64,000 nt of DNA from Marivirga arenosa (GCF_030503895.2 NZ_CP129970.2:1800001-1864000), one strand, 5' to 3'; shown: positions 9,197 through 18,949, counted from the stretch's first letter. Made by a program: numbers and translations. Notes: a model not told the origin generated them from the sequence alone.

Positions 9197-10153
9197 ATGA
9201 AAAAAATTTCAAAATTATTAGTAATTGCTTTTCTTGCTGTGGGCATTTCAAATGCCTACAGTCAAGATGTGCAGTTCTCTCATTACATGTTTAATAACCT
9301 TTTCAATAACCCCGCTTATTCAGGAGTTGAAGGTTATACTAAACTAACAGCCTTGCATCGTACACAATGGGCTGGTTATGCACCCTCTAATGGCCCGACT
9401 TCAGGTCTGAACTCGCAATTAATTTCATTAACATCTCCTATTATGCGCTACAATAGCGGATTCGGGTTTTATGTATTAAATGATGATATAGCGAATCAGA
9501 ATTATATTCAAGTACAAGTTTCAGGAGCCTATCATTTAGGGATAAAAGAATCAAAAATCAGTATAGGATTTAGAGGTGGGGCCATCACTCAAAATATTAA
9601 TAAAGATGGTTATATCTATATTGATAATGATGATCCAAATATTGACAATGTACAGGCTACTCAAGTACGTCCTGATTTTTCAATGGGTGTAAATTTTCAG
9701 CATAAAGATTTTTACATTGGTGCTGCTTTTAATCATTTAATTGAAGCGGAATTTGGTTTCGGTGCAGATGCAATTAGAAATCCATATCCAAAAGACTTTT
9801 TAATAACAGGTGGTTATACATTTCCAATTAATTATGACATCAGTTTAACTCCAAGCTTTTTAGTAAGAACTACTGAGTTTACATCTTATACATTTGATGT
9901 TTCAGCAGTGGCAACTTATAAAGAAAAAATTTGGGGTGGTTTATCTTTCAGACAACAAGAAGCAGCAATCGCAATGGTGGGTTATAGCTTTTTTAAAGAA
10001 AATACTTTAAAATTAGGTTACGCATTTGATTATGTATTGGTAGCTCAAAGTGCAAAAAGTACTACTTCTCATGAAATCATGTTGAGTTATCGATTGCCAG
10101 CTATATCTACATCGGGAAAAAAGGTTGTACGAACGCCTAGATTTAGACATTAA
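9197..10153 (+). CDS. PorP/SprF-family type IX secretion outer-membrane protein
   Basis: 318 residues with a signal peptide (1-22, ending SNAYSQ). The mature N-terminus QDVQFSHYMFNNLFNNPAYSG is the family signature, and the rest is an outer-membrane beta-barrel of about 300 residues. PorP/SprF proteins work with the type IX secretion system, either in its core ring or in exporting gliding adhesins such as SprB. Placement directly before gldK is that of P. gingivalis porP before porK, which favours the core PorP role over a cargo-specific SprF role. A 170-bp gap separates it from gldK. Confidence 0.9.
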   Translation: MKKISKLLVIAFLAVGISNAYSQDVQFSHYMFNNLFNNPAYSGVEGYTKLTALHRTQWAGYAPSNGPTSGLNSQLISLTSPIMRYNSGFGFYVLNDDIANQNYIQVQVSGAYHLGIKESKISIGFRGGAITQNINKDGYIYIDNDDPNIDNVQATQVRPDFSMGVNFQHKDFYIGAAFNHLIEAEFGFGADAIRNPYPKDFLITGGYTFPINYDISLTPSFLVRTTEFTSYTFDVSAVATYKEKIWGGLSFRQQEAAIAMVGYSFFKENTLKLGYAFDYVLVAQSAKSTTSHEIMLSYRLPAISTSGKKVVRTPRFRH

Positions 10154-10230
10154 TCGTAAAATGCTTGCAGAATAAATCTTTTTTCTCAAAATTGTAAAGA
10201 TATTTCTATAAATTATTTAAAATACAATAA

Positions 10231-10249
10231 AACCTTACAGTGTGAGGTT
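10231..10249. repeat. Near-perfect palindrome upstream of gldK
   Basis: AACCTTACA, one base, then TGTGAGGTT: 9-base arms with a single T-G wobble. The one-base spacer is too short for a good RNA loop, which suggests a dimeric protein-binding site more than a terminator. It lies 75 bp before the gldK start. Confidence 0.4.
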
Positions 10250-10323
10250 ATATTGTTTAGGTGTAAAGAATATATTTAATAATTGTCAATATATTAGCGT
10301 TTAGTTAGAAACAAATAGGTGTT

Positions 10324-11361
10324 ATGAATAATAAAGGTGTTTTGAAAAATTTAACCCTATCGATTTTGTTTATTGCTACTCTTTTCTTAGAAGGTTGCGG
10401 CCTTTTTGGTGGAAGCGGTGGTGATGGCGGTAACTTGGTAGGTGTTCCCGGAAGAGAAGGATGGTATATGGCCACTCCTTATGGTATGAGATCAGTTCCA
10501 GCTGGAACTTTTCATATGGGACAAGCTGACGAAGATGTAGCAGCGAGTATGATTAACTTCAACAGACAGGTAACGATTGGTGGGTTTTACATGGATGAAA
10601 CTGAAATCACTAATAACGAGTACCGTCAATTCATCCAAAGAATGATGGAGGATTCTGCTTCAACATTGGGTCGTGATTTTATTATGACTGAACTTTACCC
10701 AGATACTACGGTTTGGATGAAAGACTTCACTAATCATATGGGAGATCCTATGCAAGAGTATTATTATATGCACCCTGCATTTGATGATTATCCTGTAGTT
10801 GGGGTTGATTGGGAAGCGGCAAAAGTTTTCGCAGAGTGGAGAACTGATTATTTAAATTCATATAGAGAATCATTAGGAGAATTTCCTATGCCGGCATTCC
10901 GATTACCATCAGAGGCTGAATGGGAATATGCTGCTAGAGGCGGAAGAGATATGGCAAAATATCCTTGGGGTAATCCATATATCAGAAACGCTAAAGGTTG
11001 TATGTTAGCTAACTTCAAACCAGGTAGAGGTAATTATTACGATGACGGAAATGCATATACTGCTCAAGTAATGTCGTACTTCCCTAATGATTTTGGTTTA
11101 TTTGATATGTCAGGTAATGTTTCCGAATGGTGTGAAGATGCATTTAATCCTGCATCAGTTCCTTTAGTATGGGATTTGAACCCAACGTTTTTCGATGAGA
11201 GTGAACCGAGAAAGGTTATCAGAGGAGGTTCTTGGAAGGATATCGCTTATTACTTAGAAACAGGTACCAGAGCTTACGAACATAAAGACTCAACTAGAGC
11301 ATACATTGGTTTCAGATGTGCAATGACTTACTTAGGAAGATCATCTGGGGCGGAATTTTAA
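10324..11361 (+). CDS. gldK: GldK/PorK, type IX secretion ring lipoprotein
   Basis: Outer-membrane lipoprotein that forms the periplasmic ring with GldN. 345 residues; lipobox LFLEGC with C25 as the lipidation site. Residues about 55-340 form an FGE-sulfatase (formylglycine-generating-enzyme-like) fold: PAGTFHMGQADED, FYMDETEITNNEYRQF, RLPSEAEWEYAARGG, FGLFDMSGNVSEWCED and RKVIRGGSWKD. GldK proteins are not thought to be catalytic. It begins the gldKLMN operon. Confidence 0.95.
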   Translation: MNNKGVLKNLTLSILFIATLFLEGCGLFGGSGGDGGNLVGVPGREGWYMATPYGMRSVPAGTFHMGQADEDVAASMINFNRQVTIGGFYMDETEITNNEYRQFIQRMMEDSASTLGRDFIMTELYPDTTVWMKDFTNHMGDPMQEYYYMHPAFDDYPVVGVDWEAAKVFAEWRTDYLNSYRESLGEFPMPAFRLPSEAEWEYAARGGRDMAKYPWGNPYIRNAKGCMLANFKPGRGNYYDDGNAYTAQVMSYFPNDFGLFDMSGNVSEWCEDAFNPASVPLVWDLNPTFFDESEPRKVIRGGSWKDIAYYLETGTRAYEHKDSTRAYIGFRCAMTYLGRSSGAEF

Positions 11362-11418
11362 TTGACTTTTTAAAAAAATAAAATCATATTTAGACATTAA
11401 CCATTAAAAACTACAAAC

Positions 11419-12249
11419 ATGAGCAATAAAAAAGGCGGATTTCAGGAGTTACTATTTAAAACCATTATGCCGAAGGTATATGGTATTGGAGCGGCAGTTG
11501 TAATTGTTGGTGCATTATTTAAAATTCTTCACTTACCTGGTGCGGGTGCCATGTTAGGTATAGGTTTAAGTGTTGAGGCACTTATATTCTTACTAAGTGC
11601 ATTTGAGCCTCAGCATAAGGAATTAGATTGGAGTAAAGTTTACCCTGAACTAGCTACAGAGTTTGATGATAATGATGAATATGAAGATTTAGATTCTAGA
11701 GGGTCAAAGAAACAAATCGGGAAAAGTTCTGGATCTACTGCTCAGCAACTTGACAAAGTTTTAGAAGAAGGTAAAATTGGTCCTGAGTTGATTAAAAGTT
11801 TAGGTGACGGTATGAAAAATATGGCTGAATCAGCTAAACAAATGTCTACCCTAAGTAATGCAGCAGTTGCTACGAACGATTATGCGAATAACGTTAAGCA
11901 GGCAAGTAAATCATTGATGGAAATGAACAAATCATATGATAGTACTGCTGCAGCTATGAAGCAAATGGCTTCCGCTACGAATGACTCAAAAGAATATCAT
12001 TCACAAGTACAAGCGGTTACTAAAAACTTGACAGCTTTAAATCAAGTTTACGAAATGGAATTGCAAGACTCTCAGAATCATGTAAAAGCAATGAATAAAT
12101 TCTACAAAAATTTATCAACTGCTTTAGATAGCATGACTGAGGCAAGTAAGGATACTGCACAATTCCAGACTGAAGTTAAAAACTTAACAACTAATCTTTC
12201 TCAATTGAATAAGGTATATGGCAATATGCTATCTGCTATGAAAGGTTAA
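11419..12249 (+). CDS. gldL: GldL/PorL, inner-membrane motor protein of type IX secretion
   Basis: 276 residues. Two transmembrane helices at about 20-40 and 44-62, then a long cytoplasmic helical region (KQMSTLSNAAVATN repeated in style) that predicts coiled coil. Glutamates E53 and E63 lie in and at the end of the second helix, ten residues apart, the same spacing as the two functionally important glutamates of F. johnsoniae GldL (E49 and E59), and a Lys (K35) lies in helix one. This supports a proton-driven GldLM motor. The gene follows gldK by 57 bp and precedes gldM by 34 bp. Confidence 0.95.
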   Translation: MSNKKGGFQELLFKTIMPKVYGIGAAVVIVGALFKILHLPGAGAMLGIGLSVEALIFLLSAFEPQHKELDWSKVYPELATEFDDNDEYEDLDSRGSKKQIGKSSGSTAQQLDKVLEEGKIGPELIKSLGDGMKNMAESAKQMSTLSNAAVATNDYANNVKQASKSLMEMNKSYDSTAAAMKQMASATNDSKEYHSQVQAVTKNLTALNQVYEMELQDSQNHVKAMNKFYKNLSTALDSMTEASKDTAQFQTEVKNLTTNLSQLNKVYGNMLSAMKG

Positions 12250-12283
12250 TTTGTTATTAAAAAAACTTAAAACTTAGAGCTAT

Positions 12284-13870
12284 ATGGCTGGAGGAAAAGA
12301 AACCCCAAGACAGAAGATGATAGGTATGATGTACCTAGTACTAACGGCCCTTTTGGCACTTAACGTTAGTGTTACAGTACTCGACAAATTCATCGATATT
12401 AATAACTCACTAGAAGTATCAGTTGATGCGGCTAGAGAGCAGAATGGTAATACATTGCGTAGAATTGAAAACGCAGTGGAAGAATCTGGTAATCGTCCTG
12501 ATGATGTGAAAATTTTAGAAACCGCTAAAGCCATCAGAGAGAAAACCAGAGACATGGTTAAAGAATTAGGGACATATAAAGATACCTTTATAGAAATTAC
12601 TGGAGGTAGAGATGAAACTGGAAACATTGTTGGTAAAACCGACTATGATAAGGTAGGAAACTACATGATGCCTGAAAACCAGAATAATGGAATAAAATTA
12701 CAGAAATCTTTAAATGCATATGCAACATTTATTGATGAAACTGTTGGCGATTCTGCTGTTTCTTTCGCTCCATTAGCTTTAGATGCCAATGATAATCCGA
12801 GATTTAAAGATGATCCAAATCAAAAAGGGAAAGATTGGGCTACATTGGAATTCATGGGTGCTCCTACTCCTGCCGCATTAGCTACAATTTCTGATTATCA
12901 AAATAAAGTGATGGCTTATGAAGCAAGAGCTTTAGATTTGTTGGCAAGAAAGGTTGGTGCAGGTGATTTAAAATTTGATTTAATCCAATTAGTTGCATTA
13001 CCTGAATCAAAGGTTGTTGCAGCCGGTGCAAAATATAAAGCTGATTTAATTGTTGCAGCTTCATCTTCAGCTGAAGACCCAGAAATGACTTTTAATGGAA
13101 AAGAAATTGATGTAGTTGGTGGTGCTGGCCAAATAGAATTTACAGCTACTCCTGCAGGTTCTTATGGTGAAGAAGGTACAGCTCGTAAGACTTATGAAGC
13201 TACTGCTAAATTGAAAGATAGTGTTTACAGACAAGAAATTGAGTATTTTGTTGCTGAGCCAGTAATTCAAGTTCAATCTGCTGCGTTAAGTCAACTATAT
13301 TTGAATTGCGGTAACGAATTAAATGTATCAGTGCCTGCTTTAGGTAGTTCTTATAATCCTTCTTTTTCAGTATCTGGTGGATCATCAATACAAGGTAAAG
13401 AAAGAGGATTAGTAACGATTATTCCTAATGCTCCTAAAGTTACTTTAGGTGTAAGTTCAAATGGTAACAAAATAGGAAATAAAGTATTCAGCGTAAGAAG
13501 AATTCCTAAGCCAGATGTTCAAGTATATAATGGTTCAAAACCAGTTAACTTAAAACAAGGTGAAAAAGCTACTGCAATGAGAGTTTTAAGAGTACAGGCC
13601 ATTCCTGATGAAAACTTTAAGGCTCAGTTACCAAAGGATGCTCAATATAGAGTTACAAGATGGACGATCACTTTAGCTAGAGGTCCAAGACCAGTGGGTC
13701 AGCCGATCAAAGCTACTAGTGAAACTGTAAACATTAGTCAATTAATGAGTAATGCGCGTCCGGGTGATAGATTGGTTGTTCAAGTGGACCAAGTATTAAG
13801 AAGAAATTTTAGAGGAAATACTGAGGAAGTTAATCTTGGAGAACAAGTATTCCCGATATCTCTAAATTAA
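12284..13870 (+). CDS. gldM: GldM/PorM, periplasm-spanning motor shaft of type IX secretion
   Basis: 528 residues. A short cytoplasmic N-terminus with R9, one transmembrane helix (about 12-34, IGMMYLVLTALLALNVSVTV) and then four periplasmic domains: a helical first domain to about 220 and three beta-rich domains to the end. The length and the N-terminal AGGKETPRQKMIGMMYLVL signature are those of GldM. It pairs with GldL in the inner membrane and reaches up to the GldK/GldN ring. The next gene starts 20 bp after its stop. Confidence 0.95.
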   Translation: MAGGKETPRQKMIGMMYLVLTALLALNVSVTVLDKFIDINNSLEVSVDAAREQNGNTLRRIENAVEESGNRPDDVKILETAKAIREKTRDMVKELGTYKDTFIEITGGRDETGNIVGKTDYDKVGNYMMPENQNNGIKLQKSLNAYATFIDETVGDSAVSFAPLALDANDNPRFKDDPNQKGKDWATLEFMGAPTPAALATISDYQNKVMAYEARALDLLARKVGAGDLKFDLIQLVALPESKVVAAGAKYKADLIVAASSSAEDPEMTFNGKEIDVVGGAGQIEFTATPAGSYGEEGTARKTYEATAKLKDSVYRQEIEYFVAEPVIQVQSAALSQLYLNCGNELNVSVPALGSSYNPSFSVSGGSSIQGKERGLVTIIPNAPKVTLGVSSNGNKIGNKVFSVRRIPKPDVQVYNGSKPVNLKQGEKATAMRVLRVQAIPDENFKAQLPKDAQYRVTRWTITLARGPRPVGQPIKATSETVNISQLMSNARPGDRLVVQVDQVLRRNFRGNTEEVNLGEQVFPISLN

Positions 13871-13890
13871 TAGTGTTAAAGAATATAGGT

Positions 13891-14781
13891 ATGAAAAAGT
13901 TTGTGTTATTATGTTTGGTTCTTGGCTTGATGGTTTATGTAAAACCAGTAAAAGCGCAAGAATCTGAAAACAATGGTTATAATCCTAATTCTGTGTACCC
14001 CGTGCATGAAGATGATATCATGTATAAAAAGAGAGTATGGAGAAGAATGGATTTAAGAGAAAAGCAGAATAAGCCTTTCTTTGCAAAAGGTAATGAAATA
14101 ACTAAGCATATTGTAAATGCTGCCAAGGCAGGTATTCTCCCAATTTACAAAGGTGATTCTATGGTTAATAGAATGACAAAAGAAGAATTCCTTGAGAAAT
14201 TAGAAGATCCATCTCTTGCTAATATGGATATGGGCGGAGGCGGTGATGCTTGGGGAGATTCCGGTGGAGGTGATTCATGGGGTAGTGATGATGGATGGGG
14301 CGATAGCTCAGGAGATGATAGTTCAGAAACAGAAGAAGAATCTTCAGCTAGTGAAATCAGTACCGAATTTAGAATTACTCAGTTATCTACTTTAGAATTA
14401 GTGGAAGACATGATCTTTGATAGAAAAAGATCAGTAACTCATTGGGATATTCAAGCAATTAAAATCATAATTCCAGCACAGAATTTTACCTCTGGTGTGG
14501 AAAGATTAGTTGGAGTTTTTAAATACAAAGACTTGATTGACTTGTTTAGAAGTAATCCAGAACAAATGATTTGGTTCAACCCTCAAAATAGCGCTGAGCA
14601 TAAAAATTTAGCTGACGCCTTTGCTTTAAGATTATTCTCTGCTAGAATTGTTAAGGTTGCAAATCCTGATGATAATATGATTGTTGATGTTTATAATGAA
14701 TCTCCAAAAGAGGGTATTATGGCATCTCAATGGTTAGAATATGAATTAATGGAAAAAGAACACGAATTGTGGTCTTATTAA
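13891..14781 (+). CDS. gldN: GldN/PorN, periplasmic ring protein, with an acidic Gly/Trp-rich insert
   Basis: 296 residues from the ATG at 13891; an upstream in-frame GTG would spoil the signal peptide MKKFVLLCLVLGLMVYVKPVKAQ. The body follows the GldN family (YPVHEDDIMYKKRVWRRMDLR; a C-terminal domain with EDMIFDRKRS and QAIKIIIPAQ). Residues about 113-154 form a low-complexity insert of Gly, Asp, Ser and Trp with three WG units (GDAWGDS, DSWGSD, GWGDSS). This joins the two conserved halves and is probably disordered. The operon terminator follows. Confidence 0.93.
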   Translation: MKKFVLLCLVLGLMVYVKPVKAQESENNGYNPNSVYPVHEDDIMYKKRVWRRMDLREKQNKPFFAKGNEITKHIVNAAKAGILPIYKGDSMVNRMTKEEFLEKLEDPSLANMDMGGGGDAWGDSGGGDSWGSDDGWGDSSGDDSSETEEESSASEISTEFRITQLSTLELVEDMIFDRKRSVTHWDIQAIKIIIPAQNFTSGVERLVGVFKYKDLIDLFRSNPEQMIWFNPQNSAEHKNLADAFALRLFSARIVKVANPDDNMIVDVYNESPKEGIMASQWLEYELMEKEHELWSY

Positions 14782-14800
14782 TCCAAATGCAATAAATTGA

Positions 14801-14829
14801 AAAGGAAGGCTTTTAGTCTTCCTTTTTTT
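14801..14829. terminator. Terminator closing gldKLMN, shared with uvrC
   Basis: AAAGGAAG (14801-14808) pairs with CTTCCTTT (14818-14825) across a nine-base loop, followed by a run of T. The minus-strand uvrC stop falls inside the loop (14813-14815), so the same hairpin can end the convergent transcript too. Confidence 0.75.
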
Positions 14830-16621
14830 GTTTAAAGGCTTTTATAATTATTTCTGCTTTAGAAGTACCCACCACATTTCTAAGGTTTTCAAATGAAGCT
14901 TCCCTGATTTTTTTGGGGGATTTAAAATGAGTCAATAGTTGATCAATTGTTTTATCTCCTATTCCATTGATACCTTCTAGATCAATCTTAAAAGAATTTT
15001 TGCTTCTAATTTGTCTGTGAAACGTAATGGCAAATCTGTGCGCTTCATCTCTAAGTCTTTGTAATAACTTTAGTGATTCACTTTTTTTACTGATATGGAC
15101 AGGATAGGGATCCTCAGGAAAATAAATTTCTTCTAATCTTTTAGCTATCCCTATTATTGGAATTTTTCCATAAAGATTGAGCTTTTTCAGTGCTTTGACT
15201 GCTGAACTCAATTGTCCTTTTCCACCATCAATTACTATTAAATTAGGCATTTCCTGCTTTTCGTCTTTCAATCTTTTATACCTTCTACCTACAATTTCAG
15301 TCATGGAAGCAAAGTCATCAGGCCCAACCACAGTTTTGACATGATAATGTCTGTACTCACTCTTCTTAGGCCGACCATTTTTAAAATGAACCATGGAAGC
15401 AGTCGGATTAGTACCTTGCATATTGGAGTTATCAAAACATTCTATCTTGATAGGTAATTCTTTTAGTCTTAAATCATTTTGTAACTGTTTTAAGACTCTC
15501 AACTCCTTTATTTTTGATGATTCATTCTGATTTAGTTTTTCTTTCTTAAAGAATAAAGAATTTTTTAAACTTAACTCCACTAATTTCTTTTTATCACCAA
15601 TTTGTGGTTTTATAAAGTGAAATTTTTCTGGAAGGTTTTCAATATCTATGTTGGTTAATACTTCTTCAGTACCACTCTCATATAGTTTCCTAAGATCAAT
15701 TAATGCCAACAATAATAATTCCTGTTCGGATTCATCTAGCTTCTTTTTTAGCTGAATGGTTTTGGTTACCGTAATGCTTCCATTTTTAACCCTTAGGTAA
15801 TTAACAAAAGCACTTTTCTCTTCAGAAATAATAGTGCAAACATCAATATCGGTTATTTTAGGATTTACAACTAATGATTTGCTGTGGAACTTCTCTAATA
15901 ACTCTAATTTTTCTTTATATTTTTGAGCATTTTCATAATCTAACTCCTCCGCAGCTTGTTGCATATTTAGTTTAAAGTGTTGCTTAGGAACATTTAAATT
16001 TCCTTTTAAAATCTCTGCAGCTTGATTTATATCTTTTTGGTAATTATCATGCTGTTGTATTCCCTCGCAGGGCCCTTTACAATTACCTATATGGTATTCT
16101 AAACAAACTTTAAATTTACCTGCTTTAATATTTTGATCTGAAAGATTGAGTTTGCATGTCCGTATCGTATAAAGCTTCCTTATTAATTCAAGAACATTAT
16201 TCATAGCTCGAACACTTGCATATGGCCCAAAATAAGTGCCATTTCTTGCAATACGTTTTCTGGTTGAAATTATCCTTGGGAATGGCTCATTAGTTATGCA
16301 TAAATAAGGAAAAGATTTATCATCCTTTAATAGAATGTTATACTTTGGCTGAAGCTCTTTTATTAATGAGTTTTCTAATAAAAGAGCATCAAATTCAGAA
16401 TTTACAATAGCTATTTCAATTTTATCTATTTCCCCAACTAATCGAATTGTTTTTCTATTGTGATTGGAGGATTTATTGAAATAGCTGCTAACACGATTTT
16501 TTAAGTTTTTTGCCTTTCCTACATAAATAATATCTCCGTTATTATTATGGAATTTATAAACTCCAGGCTGTTTTGGTAAATCGGATATATCCTTTGGATC
16601 TAAAAAAACTGCATCATACAT
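14813..16621 (-). CDS. uvrC: UvrABC excinuclease subunit C
   Basis: Makes both incisions around bulky DNA lesions. 602 residues: GIY-YIG nuclease domain about 17-95 (PGVYKFHNNNGDIIYVGKAKNLKNR in pieces), a cysteine cluster region with CLEYHIGNCKGPCEG, UVR motif near 215-240 (AAEELDYENAQKYKEKL), a C-terminal RNase H-like endonuclease domain (ECFDNSNMQGTNPTASMV, VIDGGKGQL) and a helix-hairpin-helix pair at the end (LEGINGIGDKTIDQLL). It follows the penicillin-binding protein gene by 11 bp and is likely co-transcribed. Confidence 0.96.
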   Translation of the reverse strand: MYDAVFLDPKDISDLPKQPGVYKFHNNNGDIIYVGKAKNLKNRVSSYFNKSSNHNRKTIRLVGEIDKIEIAIVNSEFDALLLENSLIKELQPKYNILLKDDKSFPYLCITNEPFPRIISTRKRIARNGTYFGPYASVRAMNNVLELIRKLYTIRTCKLNLSDQNIKAGKFKVCLEYHIGNCKGPCEGIQQHDNYQKDINQAAEILKGNLNVPKQHFKLNMQQAAEELDYENAQKYKEKLELLEKFHSKSLVVNPKITDIDVCTIISEEKSAFVNYLRVKNGSITVTKTIQLKKKLDESEQELLLLALIDLRKLYESGTEEVLTNIDIENLPEKFHFIKPQIGDKKKLVELSLKNSLFFKKEKLNQNESSKIKELRVLKQLQNDLRLKELPIKIECFDNSNMQGTNPTASMVHFKNGRPKKSEYRHYHVKTVVGPDDFASMTEIVGRRYKRLKDEKQEMPNLIVIDGGKGQLSSAVKALKKLNLYGKIPIIGIAKRLEEIYFPEDPYPVHISKKSESLKLLQRLRDEAHRFAITFHRQIRSKNSFKIDLEGINGIGDKTIDQLLTHFKSPKKIREASFENLRNVVGTSKAEIIIKAFKQKKED

Positions 16622-16632
16622 AGTCCAGCTAT

Positions 16633-18912
16633 TTACTGTATGGCATCAACATCAAGTTTTTGAATTTGTTCAGTTGAATCAGTTACATTATTTTGCTGCA
16701 TATCATACTGTTCACAATCAATTTCTATTGAAAGATTTGAAGGTTTCTTGAATGGGCCTTTAGATACTGCTAATTCTTCATCTGCATAAACTTTCTTCAT
16801 GAATTTCTCCCATATAGGCATTGCCATTCTTGCTCCTTGTCCTAAGGCAATATTTCTAAAGTGAATACTTCTGTCATCTCCGCCAACCCATGCTCCAGCA
16901 GCTAAATCTTTAGTAACGCCAACAAACCACCCATCTGAGTAATTCTGGGTGGTACCCGTTTTTGCACCAATTTCATTATCTGTTCTTAGCTCTCTATCTA
17001 AACCAATTGCAGTTCCTATTGGTAGCTCTGTTGTACCTTTCAACATATGAAGCATCACATAAGCAGTTTCAGCACTTAGAGCTTCACCAGTTTTCGGTAC
17101 AAACTGTTTTAATACTTTTCCGTTCTTATCTTCAATCCTATCTATATAGAATGGCATAGTATAGAATCCTTCATTTACGAAAGTACTGTAAGCGCCAATG
17201 AGTTCGTAAATAGAAACATCGGAGGTTCCTAAGCAGAGTGAAGGTACTGCAGCTAAAGGACTTTCAACTCCTAATCTTTTCGCATAATCCACTACGGTTT
17301 GTGGTCCAATTTTTTTCATAACATAAGCGGTACCAGAATTTAAAGACTGAGCCATAGCTTCTCTTAATGTCCAGGTTTCACCTGTATATTTTCCATTTGA
17401 GTTTACAGGCGTCCAGGTTGGAGGATCTCCTGGTACTTCAAAAGTTACAGGAACATCTTCTACCTGATAGCATGGAGAATATCCATTATCTATAGCAGCG
17501 GCATATACCAAAGGTTTAAAGGTGGAGCCTGGTTGCCTTCTACCTTGTTTCACATGGTCATATTTGAAATATTTGTAATTTATTCCGCCAACCCAAGCTT
17601 TGATATGTCCATTGTTAGGATTCATTGCCATAAATCCTGCATGCAGGAATTTTTTGAAATAGCGGATTGAATCCATAGTGCTAAGGACAGTATCTTTTTC
17701 ACCATCCCAGCTAAATACTTTCATTTTTTTAGGTTCATTCAGTTTTTTGAAAATCTCTTCTTCATCATCTCCCAGCTTTTTCTCCCAATATTTATATGCC
17801 TTTGTTCTTCTAGCCTGATTTTCAATAAAATCTTTAATTACTCTCCCGGATTCGTCCCTCCAGGGAGCTTTTCCTTCCCAGTGTTCGTCAAATATTTCTT
17901 GCTGAAATTTCATATGCTCCTCTACGGCTTCTTCAGCATATTTTTGCATTCTACTGTCGATGGTAGTATAAATTCTTAGACCGTCTTCATATAAATCGTA
18001 ACCATTAGCTCTAGTCCAAGCTAATAAATCCCACAAAATAACACCTCTGAAATAAGTGGCTAAACCATCATTATGATTTTCAACATCATAATCTAGCTCA
18101 ATCGGTTTAGACGAAATTGAATCATATGCTACATCATCTATATAGCCATATTTTCTCATTTGGTTTAATACTACATTTCTTCTTTCAAATGCATTTTCAG
18201 GTTCATAAACTGGGCTGAATAAATTCGGGTTTTTACATAATCCAACTAATACAGCAGCTTCTGCAATTTTTAATTGATCAGGAGTAGTATTGAAAAATGT
18301 TTTCGAAGCAGTTTTGATTCCGAATGCATTACTACCAAATTCAAAGGTGTTTAGATACATGGCAATGATTTCCTTTTTAGTATAGGAACGTTCCAATTTC
18401 ACAGCCACAATCCATTCCTTCATCTTGGCAATTACCAATCCTAAAACGGGAACATCATTTAAACTACCGTTTGACAAATCACTTCTAGTTCGGAATAATA
18501 TTTTAGCTAATTGCTGCGTAATCGTACTACCACCACCAGAACTTTTGTCAAACATTAAAATTGATTTAAAGAATACACGGCCTAAGCCATATAAATCAAT
18601 TCCGGAATGCTCAGTAAAACGGATATCTTCCGTTGCAATAAGTGCATTTACAACATTAGGTGATAATTCGTCAAAAGTAATCTGGCTTCGGTTGTATCTG
18701 TAATATTTCCCCATTTCTTTATTATCAGCAAAGTATAGAACTGATGATAAATCACTTTTAGGGTTTTCTAATGATTTTAGTCCAGGTAATTCACCATACC
18801 AACCATTTAAATTTATACTAATACTATAGATGAATAAAGAAAAACTAATAATAGCCAGGGCGAATAAAGACCATAATGCAATTATTATTTTAGATATCTT
18901 AGATTTTTTCAT
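16633..18912 (-). CDS. Class A penicillin-binding protein (PBP1A-like)
   Basis: Bifunctional peptidoglycan glycosyltransferase and transpeptidase. 759 residues: short cytoplasmic tail, membrane anchor 9-31, GT51 domain about 60-235 with catalytic E95 in ATEDIRFTEHSG and GGSTITQQLAK, then a transpeptidase domain with PGSTFKP (SxxK near 461), SLNSGT (SxN) and KTGTTQNYSDGWF (KTG near 648). All catalytic motifs are intact. It lies between the sprE-like gene (37 bp upstream) and uvrC. Confidence 0.95.
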   Translation of the reverse strand: MKKSKISKIIIALWSLFALAIISFSLFIYSISINLNGWYGELPGLKSLENPKSDLSSVLYFADNKEMGKYYRYNRSQITFDELSPNVVNALIATEDIRFTEHSGIDLYGLGRVFFKSILMFDKSSGGGSTITQQLAKILFRTRSDLSNGSLNDVPVLGLVIAKMKEWIVAVKLERSYTKKEIIAMYLNTFEFGSNAFGIKTASKTFFNTTPDQLKIAEAAVLVGLCKNPNLFSPVYEPENAFERRNVVLNQMRKYGYIDDVAYDSISSKPIELDYDVENHNDGLATYFRGVILWDLLAWTRANGYDLYEDGLRIYTTIDSRMQKYAEEAVEEHMKFQQEIFDEHWEGKAPWRDESGRVIKDFIENQARRTKAYKYWEKKLGDDEEEIFKKLNEPKKMKVFSWDGEKDTVLSTMDSIRYFKKFLHAGFMAMNPNNGHIKAWVGGINYKYFKYDHVKQGRRQPGSTFKPLVYAAAIDNGYSPCYQVEDVPVTFEVPGDPPTWTPVNSNGKYTGETWTLREAMAQSLNSGTAYVMKKIGPQTVVDYAKRLGVESPLAAVPSLCLGTSDVSIYELIGAYSTFVNEGFYTMPFYIDRIEDKNGKVLKQFVPKTGEALSAETAYVMLHMLKGTTELPIGTAIGLDRELRTDNEIGAKTGTTQNYSDGWFVGVTKDLAAGAWVGGDDRSIHFRNIALGQGARMAMPIWEKFMKKVYADEELAVSKGPFKKPSNLSIEIDCEQYDMQQNNVTDSTEQIQKLDVDAIQ

Positions 18913-18949
18913 ATTCTCGAATTGCTTCAGTTGAAGATCAATACTTCAA

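Noticed and set aside
12280-12627. Antisense open frame of about 115 codons within gldM, and similar antisense frames within atpF, sprE, gdh and others
   Set aside because: They lie opposite strongly conserved coding regions, show no family motif and no start context; they are by-products of codon use.
18931-18949. TTGAAG/CTTCAA hairpin between sprE-like and PBP genes
   Set aside because: Only six base pairs, no T run, and both genes appear to belong to one unit.
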